Assembly: GCF_002849655.1 (NCBI RefSeq)
Contig: NZ_PDNW01000009.1
Coordinates: 62,001-126,000 of the forward strand
From: Pollutimonas subterranea
Lineage (GTDB): Bacteria > Pseudomonadota > Gammaproteobacteria > Burkholderiales > Burkholderiaceae_B
Length of the DNA: 64,000 bases
Direction: 5' to 3'
Under the pieces are notes generated by a model, which was not told the origin of the DNA, searched no databases, and worked only from the letters and a program-made list of their open reading frames with translations. The stretch's first letter is position 1, and each line of letters begins with the position of its first letter. The position numbers were made by a program, and so were the translations under genes. Of the stretch, positions 8,718 through 15,283 are shown in pieces.

Positions 8718-10220
8718 ATGGGAATCAAACAGAAAACCGACCTTTCATTGCCAGAGACTGTCTTTACTGGTGAGGGTGACCCTGCAGCAGACCGCAAAGT
8801 TCTCCGGTTAGCCAGCGCGGGGCAATTACGCAAACTCTACCAGGGAATCTACACCAGCAACCTGGCCAGCCCCCCGGAAATGGTTGTGCTGCGCCATTGG
8901 TTGACCATCGTTAGCCACCTGCTGCCTGGTGGCGTCCTCAGCTATCGGAGCGGGTATGACGCGAAGCCCGTCGAAGGACGCCTCTATATAACACGCGGAA
9001 ATCGACCACGAACGCTCGAGCTGCCCGGACTCACCATCAAGGTTATTCCGGGACCCGGCGCGGTCGATGGCGACATGCCCTACAAGAACCTTTTCCTGGC
9101 CAGCCAATCCCGCTGGTTGTTGGAGAACATGGCGACTGGCCGTGGTGTGAGTGTAAGAGTGCTTCCCCAGGAGACGCTCGAGGTCGAGCTCGACAAACTT
9201 CTTTCGATTCGGGGGGAGCATCGGTTCAACCAGCTCAGGGATGCCTGCCGCACGTTAGCGAACAAGATTGGCCGGGAAAAGGAGTTCAAGCGTCTGGATG
9301 GCATCATGGGCGCCTTGCTGGGTACCCACGAAAGCAAAAAGTTACACGGTAAGCAGGCGCTCGCACGCGCCGCCGGCCGTCCCTATGACTCCGACCGTCT
9401 AGTGCTGTTCGACACCCTGTTCAGCGGCCTACGGGCCCGGGCCTTGCCGGAGGTGACCGCCACAGCGGAAACAGGAGTCGCACGCGAGAACTTCGCTTTT
9501 TTTGAGTCCTACTTCTCGAACTATATCGAAGGCACCACATTCCTGGTCAGCGAGGCCGAGGAAATCGTGTTTGAAGGCAAGCTCATACCGAACCGGACGG
9601 AGGACTCTCACGACATTCTGGGTACCTTCCAGGCCGCGATGCAAGCCCCTTGGCGCGACCAACCGGCAAGCTCGGCGGACGACTTCCTGCATTGGCTCAA
9701 GAGCGTCAACGCGCTGGTGATGCAGTCCAGGTTGGACAAGAGCCCAGGCGAATGGAAGAACCAGAACAACCAGGCCGGGGCGACGCTATTCGTGGCCCAT
9801 GAACTTGTACAGGGCACGCTGCGGGAAGGCTTCGAGCGGATTCAAGCGCTGGAGGACCCCCTTGCCCGTGCGCTGATGACTATGTTTGTTGTCTCCGAGG
9901 TTCACCCCTTCAAAGATGGCAACGGCAGAACAGCGCGACTGGCCATGAACAGCGTACTAAGCGCTGCCGGACTGTCGCGCATCATTGTGCCGACGGTCTA
10001 TCGCGAGGACTATCTGTTGCCGCTGAAGAGCCTATCGAATCATGCCGACGCGACACCCTACATCCGAGCCATGACTCGCATCTATGCCTGGACGGTGGCC
10101 TTTGATTACACCCAGCCCCGGCCCGACCTCTATGAGGTGCTCAAGAGGTGCAATGCCTTTGAAGAAGACCTACGAAACTACCGACTGGTGTTCCCCGAGG
10201 TCAACGCAGAAGGGGCTTAA
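8718..10220 (+). CDS. Fic-domain protein with AbiEi-like N-terminal region
   Basis: The 500-residue protein joins two parts. Residues about 30-200 resemble the AbiEi type IV antitoxin/regulator fold: a short DNA-binding start (RKVLRLASAGQLRKLYQGIY), a YRSGYDAKP block and a later RWLLENM block. Residues about 250-450 are a Fic domain with the catalytic motif HPFKDGNGRTAR starting at His396. Fic enzymes transfer AMP or similar groups to target proteins. Before it, SNYIEG (Ser267 to Gly272) matches the inhibitory motif of class II Fic proteins, so self-inhibition is built in. The ribosome site is weak. It lies alone within the island and converges on the RhuM-type gene. Target and trigger are unknown. 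Confidence 0.85.
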   Translation: MGIKQKTDLSLPETVFTGEGDPAADRKVLRLASAGQLRKLYQGIYTSNLASPPEMVVLRHWLTIVSHLLPGGVLSYRSGYDAKPVEGRLYITRGNRPRTLELPGLTIKVIPGPGAVDGDMPYKNLFLASQSRWLLENMATGRGVSVRVLPQETLEVELDKLLSIRGEHRFNQLRDACRTLANKIGREKEFKRLDGIMGALLGTHESKKLHGKQALARAAGRPYDSDRLVLFDTLFSGLRARALPEVTATAETGVARENFAFFESYFSNYIEGTTFLVSEAEEIVFEGKLIPNRTEDSHDILGTFQAAMQAPWRDQPASSADDFLHWLKSVNALVMQSRLDKSPGEWKNQNNQAGATLFVAHELVQGTLREGFERIQALEDPLARALMTMFVVSEVHPFKDGNGRTARLAMNSVLSAAGLSRIIVPTVYREDYLLPLKSLSNHADATPYIRAMTRIYAWTVAFDYTQPRPDLYEVLKRCNAFEEDLRNYRLVFPEVNAEGA

Positions 10221-10444
10221 TGCGGCCTCGCCCCGGCTTACTGAGCTTTCAGCCATTGCGTGATGCTTGTCATTAGCTTGCTATCCTGTAGACCTTCCGT
10301 AGGCTCACAGGCAAGCGATATGTAATCACGATTGGTTATGCTTTACTTTGCGAATCAATGGTTTACGTATTGAATGGCTCGCTATAAGGGTGCTTTATTT
10401 CGCCATGCCGTTGACATTTGATTGACACCATCTTGCTACAGACT

Positions 10445-11455
10445 CTAGTCTTTATTCTTCGGTTCTCCTAACAGGATAAAGTGCTCAATCAGTCGGATCA
10501 TCAACGCCTTTTGTTCAGGCAGGCTTTCAGCCACCAGAAGCGCCAGGGCGACAAGGGTGTTGTCGTTGATTAGCCGCTCCACGGGGTGGGCCAGCAAATG
10601 CTGATTACGGCGCAGATACCAAAGAAACAGGAAAGAACCACAACGCTTATTGCCATCAGCTAGTGCATGGTTTTTCACTAAAAAATATAGCAAATGGGCA
10701 GCACGGCTAGCAACATTGGGGTAAAACAGCTCGTCGGCAAAACCCTGCTCAATCGTTGCCAGCGCGGAGGCCAGGCCATCGCCGCGCACCAGCCCAAATA
10801 GTTCGGTCGCTTCGCCTTTAGTAATCAAGGCCTGTTTTAGTTCGGCAATTGCGGCCAGCGCCTCGCCCAGAATCAAGGGGCGCATGTCCGCCTGGCTGAG
10901 GGATATTTCCTCAAGCGCCTGTTCATCGTAGCCCTGCAACAAGCTCCATGAACGTGCATAGTCGCTGATGACTCTGGCCACTGCCTCACCTTCGGCGGAC
11001 ATCAATCCCTGGTTGGTGAGCGTACGACTGAGCAGATTTACCGCCTGTTGAAACTCAGCGCCACGTTCGATCAACCGGTGCTGATTCACGCTGTAGCCTT
11101 GTACCAGATGGTCTTTAAGCACTTGGGTGGCCCACTGGCGGAATTGTGTTGCTCGTTTCGAACTGACTCGGTAGCCGACCGAAACAATGGCGTCTAAGTT
11201 GTAATGCTTGATCTGTCTGCGGACATTGCGTCGGCCCTCCTGGCGAACTACCGAGGATTCCTCGGTAGTTGCCGCTACATTCAGTTCCTCCTCCTGATAG
11301 ATGTTCCTCAGGTGCAGGCTGATATTGTCGGCAGAGGTATCAAAAAGAGTGGCCATTTGGCCCTGACTAAGCCAGACGGTATCCTGATTCAGCGCTACTT
11401 CAAGCTGAGCCTTGCCGTCTTGGCTAACAAATATCTGGATTTGTTGATCAATCAT
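10445..11455 (-). CDS. RhuM family protein with Doc/Fic-type domain
   Basis: The 336-residue protein begins with the RhuM domain: VWLSQGQMATLFDTSADNISLHLRNI, then QIKHYNLDAIVSVGYRVSSKRATQFRQWA, a DNA-interacting layout shared with phage antirepressor-like proteins. The C-terminal part carries a Doc-type Fic motif, HALADGNKRCGSF, from about His263. Doc proteins phosphorylate or modify translation factors, whereas RhuM was named as a virulence protein of Salmonella islands; the activity of this fusion is not established. The gene is AT-richer than the surrounding chromosome. It faces the AbiEi-like/Fic gene with 224 bases between, and both lie inside the tRNA-Met island. Confidence 0.85.
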   Translation of the reverse strand: MIDQQIQIFVSQDGKAQLEVALNQDTVWLSQGQMATLFDTSADNISLHLRNIYQEEELNVAATTEESSVVRQEGRRNVRRQIKHYNLDAIVSVGYRVSSKRATQFRQWATQVLKDHLVQGYSVNQHRLIERGAEFQQAVNLLSRTLTNQGLMSAEGEAVARVISDYARSWSLLQGYDEQALEEISLSQADMRPLILGEALAAIAELKQALITKGEATELFGLVRGDGLASALATIEQGFADELFYPNVASRAAHLLYFLVKNHALADGNKRCGSFLFLWYLRRNQHLLAHPVERLINDNTLVALALLVAESLPEQKALMIRLIEHFILLGEPKNKD

Positions 11456-11902
11456 CAGTACTGCCTATGCGTATCTATTTCAAGCCATTATTATGCATTT
11501 GAAACGGCCTCTGCTCGCATCATAGGCTACCAATCATTTTGATATCTTTTGGTCTGACGCAATGGCATGGCATCTCTTTACTTACTAGCCTGGGCAGCTG
11601 AGTCAATAGATTAGTACACGGGCGGTGCCGAAGAAAGCTGCTTGCTTACATCTGCAGCCTGGGTAATGAAGAAGCGGCGGCCCTATGCGGTTGGGACGGT
11701 GTGATTAACCGAGTGTGATGAGTGCACGCCCCCCGTCTATGGGGAAGAGCCCGCGAATCCAACGGGATCACTGCGAGTTCCATACGAAGATGGAGATGAT
11801 CTCGCGTTTAGGCTGCCGACACTTGGTTGACAGATATGCCAAAAACAACAACGCCAACCTGGTAAGAGGTTGGCGTAAATGCCTGATAAAAATCAGAAAT
11901 TC
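11456..11902. other. Gene-free stretch between RhuM-type gene and tRNA-Met
   Basis: About 450 bases without a believable gene. Open frames here lack ribosome sites and family features. The stretch holds the tRNA-Met terminator at 11851-11876 and a small hairpin (CTGAT-TTTT-ATCAG) at 11882-11895. No integrase remnant was recognised on either strand. Confidence 0.45.
11839..11876 (-). terminator. Intrinsic terminator of tRNA-Met
   Basis: Reading along the minus strand after the tRNA, a perfect 10-bp stem (ACGCCAACCT paired with AGGTTGGCGT, six-base loop, 11851-11876) is followed by the T-rich tract TGTTGTTTTT. This fits a rho-independent terminator. Confidence 0.7.
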
Positions 11903-11919
11903 TGGTGGCGCATCCCTGA
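11903..11919. repeat. Right attachment-type repeat inside tRNA-Met
   Basis: These are the last 17 bases of tRNA-Met (T-arm 3' side, acceptor 3' side, discriminator and CCA), repeated without mismatch at 8425-8441. This copy keeps the tRNA intact, as expected when an island integrates into the 3' end of a tRNA gene. Confidence 0.8.
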
Positions 11920-11979
11920 TTCGAACAGGGGACCTGCGGATTATGATTCCGTCGCTCTAACCGGCTGAGCTAATGCGCC
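11903..11979 (-). tRNA. tRNA-Met (CAT)
   Basis: The cloverleaf is complete. The seven-pair acceptor stem is GGCGCAT with ATGCGCC, the D arm is GCTC..GAGC, the anticodon loop is ATCATAA with anticodon CAT, the T arm is CCCTG-TTCGAAT-CAGGG, the discriminator is A and CCA is encoded. A CAT anticodon could also mark an Ile tRNA modified with lysidine, or an initiator. The first pair is G-C, so it is not an initiator; elongator Met is preferred. A -10-like TATAGT lies at 11990-11995 on the minus strand. The last 17 bases are duplicated at 8425. Confidence 0.9.
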
Positions 11980-12059
11980 AAAGCACGAAACTATAGCATA
12001 AATTTTTAAACGCGTGTGCAAGTTCCAGACATTAAATCACCACGGCAAGCACCAACGTA

Positions 12060-12190
12060 AAGGCCCCGCCTTTTGGCGGGGCCTTACTGCCGCGAAGGCA
12101 GTGGACATTACCGAGTGTGGTGATGTCAAATGAACTACCTCGGAAGATAGTTGCGCTGCCGTGAGGCAGTGAAGTCATAATAGTTCCGAG
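12060..12190 (+). ncRNA. Structured leader RNA upstream of small lipoprotein
   Basis: Four consecutive hairpins can be drawn on the plus strand. H1 is AAGGCCCCGCC-TTTT-GGCGGGGCCTT (12060-12085). H2 is ACTGCC-GCGAA-GGCAGT (12086-12102). H3 is GACAT..ATGTC (12104-12127). H4 has an outer stem CTCGGAA (12139-12145) with TTCCGAG (12184-12190), enclosing CTGCC-GTGA-GGCAG (12156-12169) with a GNRA tetraloop. H2 and the inner part of H4 are near copies. It lies 30 bases before a lipoprotein start. It may be a cis-acting leader, or H1 may be a terminator for the convergent gene. No known RNA family was recognised. Confidence 0.45.
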
Positions 12191-12220
12191 TTTCCAACTT
12201 TGAAATAAGGGTTATTACTA

Positions 12221-12376
12221 ATGAGGCGTGTGCTGGGTATTACTTCTCTTGTTTTCTTGCTTGGCGCCTGCGCAGGCGGTCCGGCTAACGATGGCTCATC
12301 GACCTCTACACGTTCTGGTGTGCAGGTTTACGGCACCATCGACGCCGGTGTCGGTTCACAAAGCATTTCACGCTGA
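12221..12376 (+). CDS. Small lipoprotein, 51 residues
   Basis: A short gene with a strong ribosome site (AAGGG, eight bases before ATG). The product starts MRRVLGITSLVFLLGACAGG: a signal sequence with the lipobox LGAC, cleaved before Cys17. The mature peptide is about 35 residues, Ser/Thr-rich, and ends in VQVYGTIDAGVGSQSISR, which resembles the first strand of betaproteobacterial porins (VTLYGxIDAG). The family is not recognised. The last nine bases overlap, tail to tail, the end of the GltB-like gene on the other strand. A multi-hairpin leader lies directly upstream, suggesting post-transcriptional control. Confidence 0.65.
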   Translation: MRRVLGITSLVFLLGACAGGPANDGSSTSTRSGVQVYGTIDAGVGSQSISR

Positions 12377-14065
12377 TAGTGCGGCGTGAGTCTTGTTCGC
12401 TTCGCTTGCATCTTCCGGCATGGGGCTATTGGTATTGCCTGACAAGGCGGCGCTAAGGCTATACAGGGGTGCGAACGATTCGGCTTGCGCCATGGGCCAG
12501 GCGGTGCGGAAGATGGTCAGGCGGAATTTTCCTTCCAGCAGCTCGCCATCTTCCAGGTCTGGAAACAAAGCGGACAGCACCCTGACTTCACCGTTGGAAA
12601 TGCGCTTGGCAATATGGTGTGGCCGCAGTTCACCGGGGTGTTCCAGCCCGGCGGCACCGAGCATCTCGGCCAGAGCTTTCAGGGTGTTGGCATGAAAGCT
12701 CGCGACCCGCACTGATTTATCTTCGACGACCAAGGCTTTTTGACGCTTGGGATCCTGGGTGGTGACGCCAGTGGGGCATTTGCCGGTATGGCATGCCTGG
12801 GCCTGTATGCAGCCGATCGCAAACATGAAGCCACGGGCGCTGTTGCACCAGTCCGCGCCCAGGGCCATGACGCGCGCCATATCGAATGCGCTGATTATTT
12901 TTCCAGAGGCACCCAGCTTGATGCGGTCGCGCAAACCGATCCCGACCAGGGTGTTGTGCACCAGGCGCAGTGCTTCGCGCAAGGGCGTGCCCACATGGTC
13001 CACAAACTCGATAGGAGCGGCACCTGTTCCGCCTTCCGCGCCGTCCACGACGATGAAATCAGGCGTTATACCGGTCTTCAGCATGGCTTTGGCGATGGCA
13101 AACCATTCCCATGGGTGGCCGATGCACAATTTGAACCCGACCGGCTTGCCGCCTGACAGGTTGCGCAATCGCGTGATGAAATGCATCAGCTCGATAGGCG
13201 TCGTGAATGCGCTGTGCCGGGCTGGCGAGTTGCAGTCCTGCCAGGCTGGAACACCTCGAGCATGAGCGATTTCGGGCGTCACTTTTGGGCCGGGCAATAT
13301 GCCGCCGTGGCCGGGCTTTGCCCCTTGTGATAGCTTTATTTCTATCATTTTGACGCTGTCTTGCCGGGCTCGTTGGGCAAAGGCTTCGTCGGAGAACTGA
13401 CCCTTGGCGTCGCCGCAACCGAAATAGCCGGAGCCAATATTCCAGATCAGCGAGCCGTTGTGCTCCAGGTGATAGGTGCTTATGCCGCCTTCTCCGGTGT
13501 CGTGGGCAAAATTTCCCAGGGAAGCTCCTTTATTCAGAGCGAGGACGGCATTGGCTGACAGCGCGCCAAAGCTCATGGCGGAAATATTCAACACCGACAA
13601 GGAATGGGGACGGGTGCAGTCGGGGCCACCCACGGTGATGCGAAAGTCGCTGCCCTGCGGGTGGGAAGGTTCCATCGAATGATTGATCCATTCGTAATCC
13701 CTCTGGTATACGTCATGCTGTGTGCCGAACGGTCTCTTGTCGATCTCTTGTTTGGCGCGTTGGTACACCAGTGAGCGGTCCACGCGAGAAAACGGCAGGG
13801 CATCATTGTCGTCTTCGATGAAATACTGGCGCATTTCCGGCCGTATGGACTCGAAGAAAAACCGTAAGTTGCCGATGACCGGATAGTTGCGGCGAATTGC
13901 ATGACGCGTTTGACGCAAATCCCAGATGCCCAGCGCGGTAAGCGCAGCGAAAATCAACGCCGGGATGAGCCACCAGTCGTTAATGAACAGGCTGAAGGCG
14001 AAGCAGGCAATGGTACAGGCAATGACAAAATAAAATGCCGAATAACGCGTTAACCAGCGGTCCAT
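12368..14065 (-). CDS. GltB-like FMN-binding glutamate synthase family protein
   Basis: The 565-residue protein has two N-terminal membrane helices (about residues 10-60) followed by the FMN-binding synthase domain of glutamate synthase. Visible blocks are SAMSFGALSANAVLALNKGA, HDTGEGGIS, GPKVTPEIAHARGVP, GAEGGTGAAP and the iron-sulfur motif CIQAQACHTGKC (C-x5-C-x4-C), the spacing used for a 3Fe-4S cluster. The amidotransferase domain of real GltB is missing, so it cannot use glutamine by itself. Family members are common membrane-anchored orphans without known substrate. The ATG at 14065 follows AGGA. It converges on the small lipoprotein and diverges from the SugE-type gene. Confidence 0.85.
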   Translation of the reverse strand: MDRWLTRYSAFYFVIACTIACFAFSLFINDWWLIPALIFAALTALGIWDLRQTRHAIRRNYPVIGNLRFFFESIRPEMRQYFIEDDNDALPFSRVDRSLVYQRAKQEIDKRPFGTQHDVYQRDYEWINHSMEPSHPQGSDFRITVGGPDCTRPHSLSVLNISAMSFGALSANAVLALNKGASLGNFAHDTGEGGISTYHLEHNGSLIWNIGSGYFGCGDAKGQFSDEAFAQRARQDSVKMIEIKLSQGAKPGHGGILPGPKVTPEIAHARGVPAWQDCNSPARHSAFTTPIELMHFITRLRNLSGGKPVGFKLCIGHPWEWFAIAKAMLKTGITPDFIVVDGAEGGTGAAPIEFVDHVGTPLREALRLVHNTLVGIGLRDRIKLGASGKIISAFDMARVMALGADWCNSARGFMFAIGCIQAQACHTGKCPTGVTTQDPKRQKALVVEDKSVRVASFHANTLKALAEMLGAAGLEHPGELRPHHIAKRISNGEVRVLSALFPDLEDGELLEGKFRLTIFRTAWPMAQAESFAPLYSLSAALSGNTNSPMPEDASEANKTHAALSA

Positions 14066-14203
14066 GGAATATCCTAGTTTCGGTTGCGATTGGGGACGAT
14101 ACCAGAGGTGGCTGCGGTCACACCAGCATTCATCTTCTCATGTAGACGCGAATATGCTTGCCGGCGGTCGTAACCAGGTTGATAAAATAGGAGAGCAATC
14201 ATC

Positions 14204-14530
14204 ATGTCAGTGTCAACGTCGTGGATAGTGCTGTTCATTGCGGGTCTATTGGAAGTCGGCTGGGCCATTGGCCTTAAATACACCGTCGGTTTCACCCGGT
14301 TATGGCCTAGTGTGGGGACCATCCTCGCTATGGTGGTCAGCGTGTTGCTATTGGGTTTGGCGATGAGGCAGTTGCCGGTCGGTACGGCTTACGCCGTTTG
14401 GGTAGGTGTTGGCGCGGTGGGAACAGTTATATTAGGTATTTTCCTGTTCGGAGATTCCGCGAGTCCTGCGCGCTTGATCAGCGTCGGGCTCATCATTGCA
14501 GGGATCATCGGCTTGAAACTGGCGGCATGA
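14204..14530 (+). CDS. sugE: SMR family exporter, SugE/Gdx type
   Basis: The 108-residue protein has the four-helix layout of the small multidrug resistance family. The SugE/Gdx-type pattern is [17 protein letters not shown] near residue 10, with the essential Glu in helix 1, and later [18 protein letters not shown]. This subgroup exports guanidinium and some quaternary ammonium compounds in exchange for protons, as a dimer in the inner membrane. The ATG follows AGGAGA. I looked for a guanidine riboswitch in the 140 bases upstream and saw none. It is a single gene, divergent from the GltB-like gene. The exact substrate is an inference from the subfamily. Confidence 0.85.
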   Translation: MSVSTSWIVLFIAGLLEVGWAIGLKYTVGFTRLWPSVGTILAMVVSVLLLGLAMRQLPVGTAYAVWVGVGAVGTVILGIFLFGDSASPARLISVGLIIAGIIGLKLAA

Positions 14531-14596
14531 CGCCTACTGGCAGTTCGTCATTGTTCCGGCGTACCGGTCCACACATTTAATTTTCGGAGTCTTGCG

Positions 14597-15028
14597 TTGA
14601 GCCTCATCAAGGTCATTCTGGGAGATTGGGCATCCTGCATGCAGGATGCAATGGTAATTCGGCACGAGGTATTCGTGCAGGAGCAAAATGTTCCGACCGA
14701 ACTTGAGCTGGATATGGAGGATCAATATTGCATCCATGCGCTGGCTTATGACAACAATGGCGTGGTAATCGGAACAGGGCGGCTGCTACGCAACGCGCAT
14801 ATCGGGCGTCTTGCAGTGCGGGCGCCGTACCGGGGGCAGGGGGTTGGATCGCAGTTGTTGACGGCGCTGGTGGATGAAGCGCGGCGTCAGCATTATCTTG
14901 AAGTCGTGTTGGCGGCCCAATTGCATGCGCTCGCGTTCTATATGGCACATGGCTTTGTGGCTGAAGGCGACACGTATATGGATGCCGGTATTGAGCATGT
15001 AACCATGCGTCATGTACTGACTGCTTGA
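14597..15028 (+). CDS. GNAT family N-acetyltransferase
   Basis: The 143-residue protein carries the acetyl-CoA binding motif A of the GNAT fold, IGRLAVRAPYRGQGVGSQLL, around residues 75-95, and the final strand LAFYMAHGFVAEGD. The N-terminal IRHEVFVQEQNVP is typical of the ElaA/YjcF-like group. The TTG at 14597 is chosen because CGGAG lies six bases before it. The substrate is unknown. The gene ends ahead of a bidirectional terminator shared with tRNA-Leu. Confidence 0.8.
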   Translation: MSLIKVILGDWASCMQDAMVIRHEVFVQEQNVPTELELDMEDQYCIHALAYDNNGVVIGTGRLLRNAHIGRLAVRAPYRGQGVGSQLLTALVDEARRQHYLEVVLAAQLHALAFYMAHGFVAEGDTYMDAGIEHVTMRHVLTA

Positions 15029-15048
15029 CCACAATGCTGCGCCGTATG

Positions 15049-15084
15049 AAAAAAGGCCCGTGAATAAGAATTCACGGGCCTTTC
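15049..15084. terminator. Bidirectional intrinsic terminator
   Basis: A 13-bp stem (AAAGGCCCGTGAA, 15052-15064, with its complement at 15071-15083) with a six-base loop lies between the GNAT gene and tRNA-Leu. On the minus strand it is followed by six T residues, making it a strong terminator for tRNA-Leu; on the plus strand the T tract is short. Confidence 0.8.
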
Positions 15085-15096
15085 GCCAGAATTGTA

Positions 15097-15181
15097 TGGT
15101 GCCCAGGAGAGGACTCGAACCTCCACACCCGAAGGCACATGGACCTGAACCATGCGCGTCTACCAATTCCGCCACCTGGGC
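15097..15181 (-). tRNA. tRNA-Leu (CAG)
   Basis: A class II tRNA with long variable arm. The acceptor stem is GCCCAGG with CCTGGGC, the anticodon loop contains CAG inside ATGGTTCAGGTCCAT, the variable arm is TGCCTTCGGGTGT, the discriminator is A and CCA is encoded. Leucine identity follows from the CAG anticodon and the long arm. Confidence 0.93.
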
Positions 15182-15283
15182 ATAAAGTGTATGCTATCGC
15201 TTTACGAACTACTGCTGCGTTTTGCATTACATCTTTAAGAGGCGCAAAGTATAACGTATTTTTTAATCTAACGGAAATCACTT

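Larger units (their letters stand above)
8425..11919. mobile_element. Integrase-less genomic island at tRNA-Met carrying two Fic genes
   Basis: A 3.5 kb segment is bounded by the 17-bp direct repeat of the tRNA-Met end. Its cargo is an AbiEi-like/Fic fusion gene and a RhuM/Doc-type gene that face each other. No integrase, excisionase or transposase gene is seen inside. Both cargo types are typical of defence or toxin-antitoxin islands. The RhuM gene and the flanks are visibly AT-richer than the chromosomal genes around them. The interpretation is an inserted element that has lost its integrase or is moved in trans. Confidence 0.7.

Noticed and set aside
11715-11960. Open frame running into tRNA-Met on the opposite strand
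   Set aside because: It reads through the tRNA terminator and tRNA in antisense and has no protein-like features.
14085-14203. Possible guanidine riboswitch before the SugE-type gene
   Set aside because: Guanidine exporters are often riboswitch-controlled, but neither paired ACGR-loop hairpins nor the ykkC core pattern could be found; a single GGGGACGATACC is too weak.
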